NCBI GenBank assembly: GCA_044370475.1
Contig: JBILVK010000093.1
Location: 1 to 11,377, forward strand
Direction: 5' to 3'
Length of the DNA: 11,377 bases
Source: B1 sp044370475
GTDB taxonomy: Bacteria > Bacteroidota > Bacteroidia > UKL13-3
Position 1 is the first letter of the stretch; the number at the start of each line of letters is the position of its first letter. A program made the position numbers and the translations under genes. Of the stretch, positions 1-6,241 are shown piece after piece. The notes below the pieces were generated by a model. That model was not told the DNA's origin. It ran no database searches and saw nothing but the letters and a program-made list of their open reading frames with translations.

Positions 1-104
1 AGTGTCCAGGTGGTGTTGGTGTATATTCCACCGCTCACATTGGTTTGTCCAAAGCTTATTTGGAATACTAATAAGGCCAAGATGCTCAAGAAGAATGATT
101 TCAT
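1..104 (-). CDS. Secreted protein of unknown function, N-terminal part only
   Basis: The reading frame starts at an ATG at 104-102 and stays open to the window edge, giving 34 codons. The first residues, MKSFFLSILALLVFQISFG, form a clear Sec signal peptide: a lysine, a hydrophobic core, and a small residue before a likely cut at FG|QT. The mature part begins TNVSGGIYTNTTWT, a Ser/Thr/Gly-rich start often seen in large exported beta-rich proteins of Bacteroidota. That resemblance is only a guess at class, because the rest of the gene is outside the window. The product is therefore probably exported to the periplasm, outer membrane or cell surface. The next gene is divergent and about 600 bases away, so this gene has its own promoter, which I could not place. 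Confidence 0.72.
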   Translation of the reverse strand, partial: MKSFFLSILALLVFQISFGQTNVSGGIYTNTTWT

Positions 105-653
105 AAAAATGATATTTGTTTCTAAGACAATGCATCCTTGATTTTGTTCTCCCAATTTATTTTTATGACAAAACCATTTTTTTAAGGCTATTGTGAAGGC
201 TCGCTTTTAGCTCATTGTTAGCCAAAACCATCACGCAGATTTTTCAGATTAGGGGAGATTCCGCAGAGCTTATTTTTGCATTTTCAGCCGACTTTGTTCA
301 TCGTCTTTGTTCATCGTAGCTTTAGCGAAGATGAAAGCTTTAGCGTCTTTGTTCGCCGAAGCTTTTGCGAAGGTGAAAGGTGAAAACTTTAGCGAAGGTA
401 GAGTCGTTAGTCTTTGGTTTAAAAGCCAGAGGCCAGCAGCCAGAGGCAGTATTATAATGAAAATCTGTGAATCTGTGGCGGTGTTGTCTTTGGACTTAGG
501 AGTATCTTCATATAGGAAAAATAGCCAATACAATTTAACCATTGTTTGTTTTAAAAATATTCATGGTTAATGGAATGATTTTTTTTTGTAAATCGCTCAA
601 AAATAAATTGTTACGATAAATGTGAATATTAGTATTTACCTGTTAGTACAATA
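105..653. other. Intergenic region without a convincing gene
   Basis: This stretch separates the divergent secreted-protein gene and the toxin-antitoxin pair. Apart from the repeat block at about 231-482 it is AT-rich with no credible protein. Open frames at 270-542 (minus) and 307-570 (plus) overlap each other on the repeats and show no domain. The promoter of the toxin gene lies just to the right. Confidence 0.6.
231..482. repeat. Block of degenerate repeats with imperfect inverted ends
   Basis: The block is bounded by CGCAGATTTTTCAGATT (234-250) and, in inverse orientation, AATCTGTGAATCTGTGGCG (462-480), which match imperfectly. Inside is an exact 13-base tandem, CTTTGTTCATCGT, at 292-304 and 305-317, with a diverged third copy near 347. 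A second unit, GCTTTAGCGAAGATGAAAG (319-337), recurs at 361-379 and, more worn, at 386-403. A 9-base direct repeat, GCCAGAGGC, appears twice near 424-447. Open frames exist on both strands but their products are low-complexity repeat translations. I recall similar CAGATT/CTGTG and AGCGAAG motifs as dispersed intergenic repeats in Bacteroidota; that is memory, not a search. Confidence 0.5.
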
Positions 654-658
654 TTGTA

Positions 659-688
659 TTTGACTTTGAGAATTAATGCCTACTTTTG
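659..688 (+). promoter_or_regulatory. Bacteroidota-type promoter of the higBA pair
   Basis: TTTG at 659-662 is followed after 18 bases by TACTTTTG at 681-688, an exact match to the TAnnTTTG -7 element of the phylum. Transcription would begin near 694, leaving a leader of about eight bases before the ATG at 702. The promoter therefore excludes the longer reading frame that opens with TTG at 654. Confidence 0.6.
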
Positions 689-701
689 CATAAATTTATT
701 G

Positions 702-1010
702 ATGGAATTTGAATTCAATAACAAAGAACTAGAAACCTTATATACAAGCGGTAAGTCAAAAAAACTTAAGCTTTCTAGAGATATTATTGACAAATTTTTT
801 GCCCGAATTCAACAAATTGAAGCTGCACATTCAATTTATGATTTATGGAACGATAAGGGTTTGAATTTCGAGAAATTACAAGGGCATTCTAATTTGTATT
901 CTATGCGGTTAAAGTTAAAATACCGACTTGAAATGCAGATTAAATGGAAGAACGATGAAAAGACCGTTGGAGATTTTTTGTTAACCGACATTACGAACCA
1001 CTACGATTAA
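702..1010 (+). CDS. higB: HigB-like toxin of the RelE/ParE superfamily
   Basis: The product is a 102-residue basic protein, the usual size of a HigB toxin. Toxins of this family cut mRNA on the ribosome and stop growth when the antitoxin is lost. The C-terminal half has the family pattern FEKLQG (57-61 region), then YSMRLKLKYRL with R69 and R75, and an acidic-aromatic end TNHYD with H100, the place where HigB proteins usually have a Tyr/His pair. The ATG at 702 is preferred over TTG at 654 because the promoter -7 box lies at 681-688. The antitoxin gene begins 12 bases after the stop; toxin-first order is typical of higBA and unlike relBE. Family assignment rests on motif and context; the exact target is unknown. 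Confidence 0.82.
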   Translation: MEFEFNNKELETLYTSGKSKKLKLSRDIIDKFFARIQQIEAAHSIYDLWNDKGLNFEKLQGHSNLYSMRLKLKYRLEMQIKWKNDEKTVGDFLLTDITNHYD

Positions 1011-1022
1011 AAAACGAACAAA

Positions 1023-2141
1023 ATGGAACAAACAGTTAAATTAAAACCAGCTCGGAAATTTGGTCCGGGATATTTTATCAGGGAGCAAATGGAATATAGA
1101 AATTGGACCCAGGAAGATTTTTCGGAAGTGATTGGAATGACAACTAAACATGTAAATAAAATTCTCCAAGATAAACAACCCATTACACTCGATACCGCAA
1201 AAATTTTGGCTGAAGTATTTGAAACTTCGCCGCAATATTGGCTCAACTTGGATGCTAACTACCGATTGTGGCTTGTGCAAGGAAGGAGCAAAAAAGAGAT
1301 AGAAGCAGATTTAAAAGGCCTAATTTATGAGCGAATGCCAATTAAAGATATGTTGCACAAAGGATGGTTAAAACCATTTGACTCTGCAAATGAATTAAAA
1401 AAGCAGGTACTTCAGTTTTGGAATTGGGAGAAGCTTGATTTTACTATTTTAGACAAGAATTATTTGCCTTACCTAACCAGAAAGTCAGAAGCATACAATC
1501 AATTTAATGCATCCTATGCAATTACCTGGTACCGCAAAGCCACTATTGAAGCTGTAAAAATAAAGGTTGGTACATACAATAAAGTAAAATTAGAAAGACT
1601 ATACGAAAACATTTTCACATACACTCTCATGGAAAATGGGGTGAATATTTTTATTAAAGAACTCTCAAAGGCAGGAGTGGTATTTTTTGTGCTACCGCAT
1701 TTACAGAAAACCTATTTAGATGGTGCCGCATTTATGGTAGAAGAAACCCCTGTAATAGTTTATACTGGGCGTTATAAGCGAATTGATAATTTTTGGTTTA
1801 CAGTGGCACATGAAATTGCGCATGTATTATTGCATTTAAATAAGGACTTAACTTTTGTTTTAGACAACCTCCGAGACGGTGAATTGAATAGCCTCGAAAT
1901 TGAAGCCAATGCATTGGCCTCCAAAAAGCTTAAGCATGAAGAAATAATGAATTATCTAAACCCTTATATAAACTATTTAACAAGTTCAAGAGTTGAGGAG
2001 TGTGCGTCAAAATACAATATACACCCTGCAATAATCATTGGCAAATTGGCGCACGCCAAATCAATTTCATATGCTAACCAATCATTGTATAACGATGATG
2101 TGCTACACATTATAGATGCTAAATATCACATAAATGGATAA
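1023..2141 (+). CDS. higA: HigA-type antitoxin fused to an ImmA/IrrE-like zinc metallopeptidase
   Basis: The product has 372 residues, far longer than a plain HigA of about 100. Residues 15-75 are an XRE helix-turn-helix with the HigA signature SPQYWLNLDANYRL (69-82). This part would bind the operator and neutralise HigB. Residues about 80-220 are a helical linker. The C-terminal part carries HEIAH at 263-267, the zinc and catalytic site of gluzincin-like peptidases, and LEIEAN at 291-296, whose glutamate would be the third zinc ligand, as in ImmA/IrrE proteins. Such peptidases cleave repressors or are sensors in phage and stress control. Here the repressor and peptidase are one chain, so self-cleavage or cleavage of a partner is possible, but this is inference. 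It is co-transcribed with the toxin gene just upstream. Confidence 0.85.
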   Translation: MEQTVKLKPARKFGPGYFIREQMEYRNWTQEDFSEVIGMTTKHVNKILQDKQPITLDTAKILAEVFETSPQYWLNLDANYRLWLVQGRSKKEIEADLKGLIYERMPIKDMLHKGWLKPFDSANELKKQVLQFWNWEKLDFTILDKNYLPYLTRKSEAYNQFNASYAITWYRKATIEAVKIKVGTYNKVKLERLYENIFTYTLMENGVNIFIKELSKAGVVFFVLPHLQKTYLDGAAFMVEETPVIVYTGRYKRIDNFWFTVAHEIAHVLLHLNKDLTFVLDNLRDGELNSLEIEANALASKKLKHEEIMNYLNPYINYLTSSRVEECASKYNIHPAIIIGKLAHAKSISYANQSLYNDDVLHIIDAKYHING

Positions 2142-2213
2142 TTTAGACTTAACCAGAAATTTGACTTGAATTTGTGAAGCAGGTATAAAAAAATACATAT
2201 TCAGCAAAAGCCA

Positions 2214-2244
2214 TAAAAAGAAAAAACCAGCCGAAGCTGGTTTT
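2214..2244 (-). terminator. Rho-independent terminator of the tRNA-fMet gene
   Basis: On the minus strand, AAAACCAGC, loop TTCG, GCTGGTTTT form a 9-bp hairpin (2223-2244) followed by a T-rich run (2222-2214). It begins six bases after the tRNA 3' end. The TTCG tetraloop makes the stem unusually stable. Because both sides are A/T-flanked it could also stop higA transcription from the other side. Confidence 0.85.
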
Positions 2245-2249
2245 CTTTG

Positions 2250-2321
<72 letters not shown>

Positions 2322-2388
2322 ATATATCTTTATACGGTGGTATTCTTTTTGTCCCAATAGAAACTAATTCTCTATCTTTTTGGGACTG

Positions 2389-2419
2389 CAAAGATAATGT
2401 TGTTTCTTTGCTGTGCAAA
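2389..2419 (-). promoter_or_regulatory. Promoter of the tRNA-fMet gene
   Basis: On the minus strand TTTG (2419-2416), 19 bases, then TATCTTTG (2396-2389) match the Bacteroidota housekeeping promoter in sequence and spacing. Transcription would start near 2382, so a leader of about 60 bases precedes the tRNA. The element sits within the upstream region of the divergent era gene. Confidence 0.65.
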
Positions 2420-2434
2420 TTAATTATTATAAAA

Positions 2435-3316
2435 ATGTCTTTCCAATCTGGTTTTGTGTCGATTATAGGTAAACCCAATGTGGGTAAATCAACTTTGTTG
2501 AATGCCCTGCTGGGCGAAAAGCTCTCCATTATTAGTGAAAAGGTGCAAACTACACGTCACAGAATCAAAGGAATACTCAATAAACCCAACTATCAAATCG
2601 TTTTTTCTGATACTCCAGGCATTATTAATCCAAAATATAAGCTGCAGGGAAATATGATGAAGTTTGTGAACGAAAGTTTGCAAGATGCCGATTTGGTTGT
2701 TTTCATGTGCGATTTTGATGTGAGAAACGAGGAGCAGGAATTGTTTGATAGGTTAAAGGTGGTTAAAATGCCTATGATTTGTATCCTGAACAAAATTGAT
2801 GGTGTTAGTCAGGATCAACTAGATGCCAAACTTGCATTCTGGAATGAAATGAAGTTGTTCAAAGAGATTATTCCTATCTCGGCTTTAAATAAGTTCAACA
2901 TAGATGCTTTGCTAAAAAGCATTTTGAATTATATGCCAGAGGGTGCTCCTTATTACGATCAAGACCAACTTACAGATAAGAGCGAGCGTTTTGTGGCAGC
3001 AGAAATTATCCGCGAAAAAATTATGGTGCGCTACAAAGAGGAAATTCCTTATAGCGTGCAGGTGGAAATAGAATTGTTTAAAGAAGAAAAAGACATCATC
3101 CACATTCATGCAGTGTTATACGTGATGCGCGATAGTCAGAAAATCATTTTAATTGGCAAGGGTGGTTCTGCATTAAAGAATGTTGGTATTGCAGCCCGAC
3201 GTGATCTGGAGCATTTCTTTAAAAAGAAAATTTTCTTGAAAACATTCGTAAAGGTTAAAGAAGATTGGCGTGATGATGCGCGTACTTTAAAAGAGTTTGG
3301 CTACGATAGCGAATAA
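2435..3316 (+). CDS. era: GTPase Era, 16S rRNA-binding ribosome assembly factor
   Basis: The product has 293 residues, the normal length of Era. It binds the 3' end of 16S rRNA through its KH domain and guides late assembly of the 30S subunit in a GTP-dependent way. The G motifs are all present: G1 GKPNVGKST at 12-20, the switch I region with QTTRHR at 38-43, G3 DTPG at 59-62, G4 NKID at 119-122 and G5 SAL at 149-151. The C-terminal KH domain (about 200-290) has its RNA-binding GKGG loop at 241-244. I chose ATG at 2435 because the extra nine codons of the longer frame (from TTG at 2408) are not Era-like. The gene diverges from tRNA-fMet and is followed by an unrelated regulator after 86 bases. 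Confidence 0.96.
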   Translation: MSFQSGFVSIIGKPNVGKSTLLNALLGEKLSIISEKVQTTRHRIKGILNKPNYQIVFSDTPGIINPKYKLQGNMMKFVNESLQDADLVVFMCDFDVRNEEQELFDRLKVVKMPMICILNKIDGVSQDQLDAKLAFWNEMKLFKEIIPISALNKFNIDALLKSILNYMPEGAPYYDQDQLTDKSERFVAAEIIREKIMVRYKEEIPYSVQVEIELFKEEKDIIHIHAVLYVMRDSQKIILIGKGGSALKNVGIAARRDLEHFFKKKIFLKTFVKVKEDWRDDARTLKEFGYDSE

Positions 3317-3368
3317 AGGAATTTATACTCAAGAAAGTATTTAGTGAATTTAGCTATAATGACAATTT

Positions 3369-3401
3369 GGGTATTTACCCATTTTGTGCCTAGATTTACC
3401 C
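3369..3401 (+). promoter_or_regulatory. Possible operator upstream of the AraC-type regulator
   Basis: GGGTATTTACCC (3369-3380) has 5-bp inverted arms around TT. Its right half TTTACCC (3374-3380) recurs as TTTACCC at 3395-3401, exactly 21 bases on, which is two helical turns and the spacing of AraC-family half-sites. The second copy reaches the start codon at 3403. Autoregulation by the gene that follows is inferred only. Confidence 0.33.
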
Positions 3402-3402
3402 T

Positions 3403-4245
3403 ATGAATTTTCGTCTATTGGCTTTTGGCAATTTTAAATGTCTGAACCAATTTGTGTATGATGTGTATGAGCTGCAAACAGATGAAAAGGCTGTTACTTA
3501 TAGCACTGCGCCCAATGGGATTGTTGGTGTTTCTATTATTCTAAGTGGTAAAGCCGAAATTTTTATAGGGAAGGAATGGCAGAGAATTCCTGTTGTTTCG
3601 GTGTACGGACTTATTAAGAAACCCGATTTCATTCGCATCAGTCCAAATTTTAGAGAAATAGCGATTGGGTTCAAACCGTATTTTTTGCAATTGTTGTTGC
3701 AGCAGAATATGGCCGATGTTATTCAAACAAAAAATTTAGATGCACGTGATGTTTTTAAAGGCATAGATGCGCTTATCAATAAAGTTTATGGTGCGCATTC
3801 TGATGTGCAGATTTTGGAGGCAATAGAGGCTTTTATAGCCAAGCAATTTAATGCCCAAAAAATAGATTTGAGGTTGTTGGAGGCCATGAAATTAATTTAT
3901 GAGGACGGACTTACAAATGTGGCCCATATTGGAGAAAAAATTAACCTCTCTACCACCAGTGTGAGAAACCTGTTTAACAAAGGTATGGGCCGACCACCCA
4001 AGGAATTGATCTCTATTTTGCGCATGAATAAAATTCTAAAATCAAGGCCTAATCCGGCCATGTCCTTAACAGATTTATGTTACCAACATGGCTATTTTGA
4101 TCAAGCACATTTTATTCATGAATTTAAGGAAGTATTGGGTATGACGCCCAGTCAGTATTTTAACAACCAAAGTTTGGCTTTCGATTTTTACAATTCTGGA
4201 AGATGGCAAGGGGATATTTTTGATCCTAAAAACCACCTCAAATGA
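3403..4245 (+). CDS. AraC-family transcriptional regulator
   Basis: The product has 280 residues. Residues 1 to about 155 form a beta-rich N-terminal sensing region like that of regulators starting with a DUF6597-type domain. Residues about 160-262 are the AraC DNA-binding domain with two helix-turn-helix motifs: the first around NVAHIGEKINLSTTSVRNLF and the second around SLTDLCYQHGYFDQAHFIHE, which ends in the family signature GMTPSQYF. The latter signature (G-Y-x-D-x-x-H-F, then F, G-x-T-P-x-x-Y) is very well kept. The ligand cannot be read from the sequence. The stop codon overlaps the start of the serine hydrolase gene by four bases (ATGA), so the two are translated together and the regulator probably acts on this operon or on the same pathway. 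Confidence 0.9.
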   Translation: MNFRLLAFGNFKCLNQFVYDVYELQTDEKAVTYSTAPNGIVGVSIILSGKAEIFIGKEWQRIPVVSVYGLIKKPDFIRISPNFREIAIGFKPYFLQLLLQQNMADVIQTKNLDARDVFKGIDALINKVYGAHSDVQILEAIEAFIAKQFNAQKIDLRLLEAMKLIYEDGLTNVAHIGEKINLSTTSVRNLFNKGMGRPPKELISILRMNKILKSRPNPAMSLTDLCYQHGYFDQAHFIHEFKEVLGMTPSQYFNNQSLAFDFYNSGRWQGDIFDPKNHLK

Positions 4246-5723
4246 AGCCTTTTTTAATCCTAATAATTGCCTGTTGTTTTACCTTTCATGCCAAGGCGCA
4301 AATAGAAAATTTTACTGGGGCAGTAAGCTCCGTGGAAACAGTGGTAGATGCTTACAACAAGCAGGACTACCACTTAATGCAAAAGCCATGGGTTTGGGTA
4401 GGTAAAGTAATTATCACAGATAAGATGTTGCGCAAGGAATTTGAGCCCTTTTATAAAAGGTTTGGTTCAGCCAGTATAGATACCTTGGTTTTTGGCTCTA
4501 TCTATAATGGTACAGCACATTTAAAATTTAAATCGCATCCAGAAAAAACCACCTATCTAAACTTTAATTTCTCTGAGAAGGGCAAAATTGAAGGCATGGG
4601 ATTTGGCTATCCAACTTTTGTGTTTAAGAAAAATAACACGCAACAAGTTGACCTGGATGCAAGTATGCTTGCACCAAAAATAGATTCCATTGTTGCAAAA
4701 TATTTGCAAAAAGCCGGCAATAATTTTAATGGTTGCCTCATGCTAAACAGCGATACGCAGGTGGTATATAAAAAATGCATTGGCTATGCCAATTATGATA
4801 CTAAGCAGGCCTTGAATGATAGTACCTTGTTTCTACTTGCCTCTTGCAGCAAGCAGTTTACAGCCATTGCCATCATGCAATTGCAAGAGCAAGGGAAGTT
4901 AAATTACAAGGATAATGTTAAAAAATACATTCCAGATTTTCCATATGATAGCATCAGTATCGACAACCTTTTAACGCATACTGCTGGGCTGCCCGATTAT
5001 TTTTTATTGCTCCAAAAGCATTGGGATAAATCAAAATTTGCCACCAATAACGACGTGCTTTCGCTTTTAATCAAACACAAGCCTGCTTTGCTTTTTAAAC
5101 CAAATGAACATTTTAGTTACAGCAATACTGGCTATGTTATTTTGTCGATTTTGATAGAAAAAATATCTGGTTTAAGCTATCAAAATTATTTGTCAAAGCA
5201 TATTTTTCTTCCCATCGGTCTGAACCAAACCACCGTTTACAACCGACGAATAAGTGGCAATCATTTGCCCAATTATGCCTTAGGTTATGTGTATTCACAA
5301 GCGCAGAAGAGATTTGTGTTACCAGATAGTTTGGCCAATTATAAGTATGTAACCTATATGGATGGCATTACTGGCGACGATGGCGTGAGTTCGAATCTCA
5401 ATGATCTTAAAATTTGGAATGAAGCGCTTAGAAATAATTTATTGGTTAATAAGGCTTCATTAGATTTGGCATATACCAATCACATATTAAACAATGGAAA
5501 AGCAGCTGACTATGGCTATGGGGTGTTTTTAAAGCAAGGTACTGCCGTAGAAAATTTGGTTTACCATACGGGAGGTTGGCCCGGTTACGCAACCATGATT
5601 CTGCGTTTTAAAGATAGAAATATCAATTTGATTTTGCTATCCAATAATAACTTCGACGACTTTACCTTTTTAATAGATGAAGTCTGCAACCTGATACTTC
5701 AAAACAATACTGTTAGCAATTAA
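4242..5723 (+). CDS. Exported serine hydrolase of the beta-lactamase / class C penicillin-binding protein fold
   Basis: The product has 493 residues. A signal peptide, MKPFLILIIACCFTFHAKA, is followed by Q20, with an AxA cut site; there is no lipobox at the cut, although CC lies inside the core. Residues about 21-130 form an extra N-terminal domain I do not recognise, perhaps NTF2-like. Residues about 140-485 are the hydrolase: SCSK at 201-204 gives the nucleophile S201 and K204, YSN at 293-295 is the second motif, and HTGG at 442-445 replaces the KTG motif, as in many esterase or peptidase members. The substrate could be a peptide, ester or cell-wall piece; a true beta-lactamase is unlikely from motif alone. 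Translation is coupled to the AraC-type regulator upstream through the ATGA overlap. Confidence 0.88.
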   Translation: MKPFLILIIACCFTFHAKAQIENFTGAVSSVETVVDAYNKQDYHLMQKPWVWVGKVIITDKMLRKEFEPFYKRFGSASIDTLVFGSIYNGTAHLKFKSHPEKTTYLNFNFSEKGKIEGMGFGYPTFVFKKNNTQQVDLDASMLAPKIDSIVAKYLQKAGNNFNGCLMLNSDTQVVYKKCIGYANYDTKQALNDSTLFLLASCSKQFTAIAIMQLQEQGKLNYKDNVKKYIPDFPYDSISIDNLLTHTAGLPDYFLLLQKHWDKSKFATNNDVLSLLIKHKPALLFKPNEHFSYSNTGYVILSILIEKISGLSYQNYLSKHIFLPIGLNQTTVYNRRISGNHLPNYALGYVYSQAQKRFVLPDSLANYKYVTYMDGITGDDGVSSNLNDLKIWNEALRNNLLVNKASLDLAYTNHILNNGKAADYGYGVFLKQGTAVENLVYHTGGWPGYATMILRFKDRNINLILLSNNNFDDFTFLIDEVCNLILQNNTVSN

Positions 5724-5851
5724 AAACTCATGCTTGAAGCAAGCGTGGCTTTTAATTTTTTTATGTTTTGATGAATAAAATGAGTTTCTTTATAACTAGC
5801 CATCCAAGTTGTATATCCTCCAGATAGGGTGTAGACATTGTTAAAACTATG
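5720..5851 (-). pseudogene. Relic of the 3' end of a CoA-disulfide reductase / rhodanese gene
   Basis: Read on the minus strand, this stretch encodes 43 in-frame codons and a TAA stop that match the end of the intact gene at 7525-9228. The relic has NNVYTLSGGYTTWMASY where the intact protein has NNTYNLSGGYTTWVASY, and both end in SMSF. By hand count about 103 of 129 bases agree. Upstream of 5851 the match is lost and the frame closes at 5903-5905 without a start codon, so no protein is expected. It directly abuts, and by four bases overlaps, the stop region of the serine hydrolase gene. It lies in the same orientation as the intact gene, so the two form direct repeats around the PAS-protein gene. 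Confidence 0.85.
5732..5762 (+). terminator. Possible weak terminator of the AraC-hydrolase operon
   Basis: GCTTG-AAG-CAAGC (5732-5744) is a perfect 5-bp hairpin, followed within about six bases by a T-rich run (5750-5762). It starts nine bases after the hydrolase stop. The stem is short, so function is uncertain. It sits inside the reductase relic, at bases that differ from the intact copy. Confidence 0.35.
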
Positions 5852-5924
5852 AAAAGGGAAAGGCAATTGAAACCTGGCAATGGCAGGAAGTTTATTTGGG
5901 ACTTAATTTCAAAATTAACTAATC

Positions 5925-5991
5925 AGTGATAATTCGTTGGCTCCTATTCAATAGATAGCGGTCGTAAGTTCAAGTCCTGCCTCCGCAACCA
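5925..5991 (+). pseudogene. Decayed tRNA-fMet copy, 3' part well kept
   Basis: Bases 5960-5989 match the 3' end of the tRNA-fMet gene at 2250-2321 with only two changes in 30, in the opposite orientation. Further left, AGTGATAATTCGTTGG (5925-5940) still resembles its D-arm part AGTGGTAGCTCGTTGG. The anticodon arm is scrambled and there is no 5' acceptor strand able to pair with CTCCGCA, so no cloverleaf can form. Unlike the intact gene, the relic continues from A73 (5988) into CCA (5989-5991). Confidence 0.8.
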
Positions 5992-6241
5992 ACAAAAGCC
6001 CCTTTATGTTTTTTTTTCATTTTACCCCAAATGAAAAATTTTTAAACCTATGTTTTGTAATCCAAAACGTTTTATCCATTTTTTGTCAGAGAAATTTTTG
6101 TTTGAAAGTTAAATTCTTTTAATTTTAAAAAATTTAATATATAATTGAATTTAGATAGCATTAAAAGAGATATTAATTGTCGAAAAAATATTTTTAATAG
6201 TGTTTGAGTAATTGATTCTATCACCCTAATTTCACCAAATA
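5992..6241. other. AT-rich upstream region of the PAS-protein gene
   Basis: The stretch is very A/T-rich with long T and A runs and no reading frame of interest. It presumably carries the promoter of the gene at 6242. TATGTTTTG near 6050 and TAGTGTTTG near 6199 resemble the -7 element but each has the spacing off by one, so I do not call a promoter. Confidence 0.5.

Noticed and set aside
270..570. Open reading frames on both strands in the repeat block
   Set aside because: Their products are translations of AGCGAAG and GCCAGAGG repeats, they overlap each other, and neither has a domain, a signal peptide or a promoter.
654..701. Sixteen extra N-terminal codons of HigB from a TTG start
   Set aside because: The region contains the promoter -7 box at 681-688, and the family length fits the ATG at 702.
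5848..5922. Short plus-strand frame ending in YLGLNFKIN
   Set aside because: It looks like the last strand of an outer-membrane barrel protein, but only about 25 codons are open and there is nothing else to support it.
5925..5991. A working tRNA with anticodon CCT
   Set aside because: A 7-base loop CTCCTAT can be drawn, but the stem needs two G-T pairs, the variable region is oversized, the T stem has a mismatch, and there is no 5' acceptor strand.
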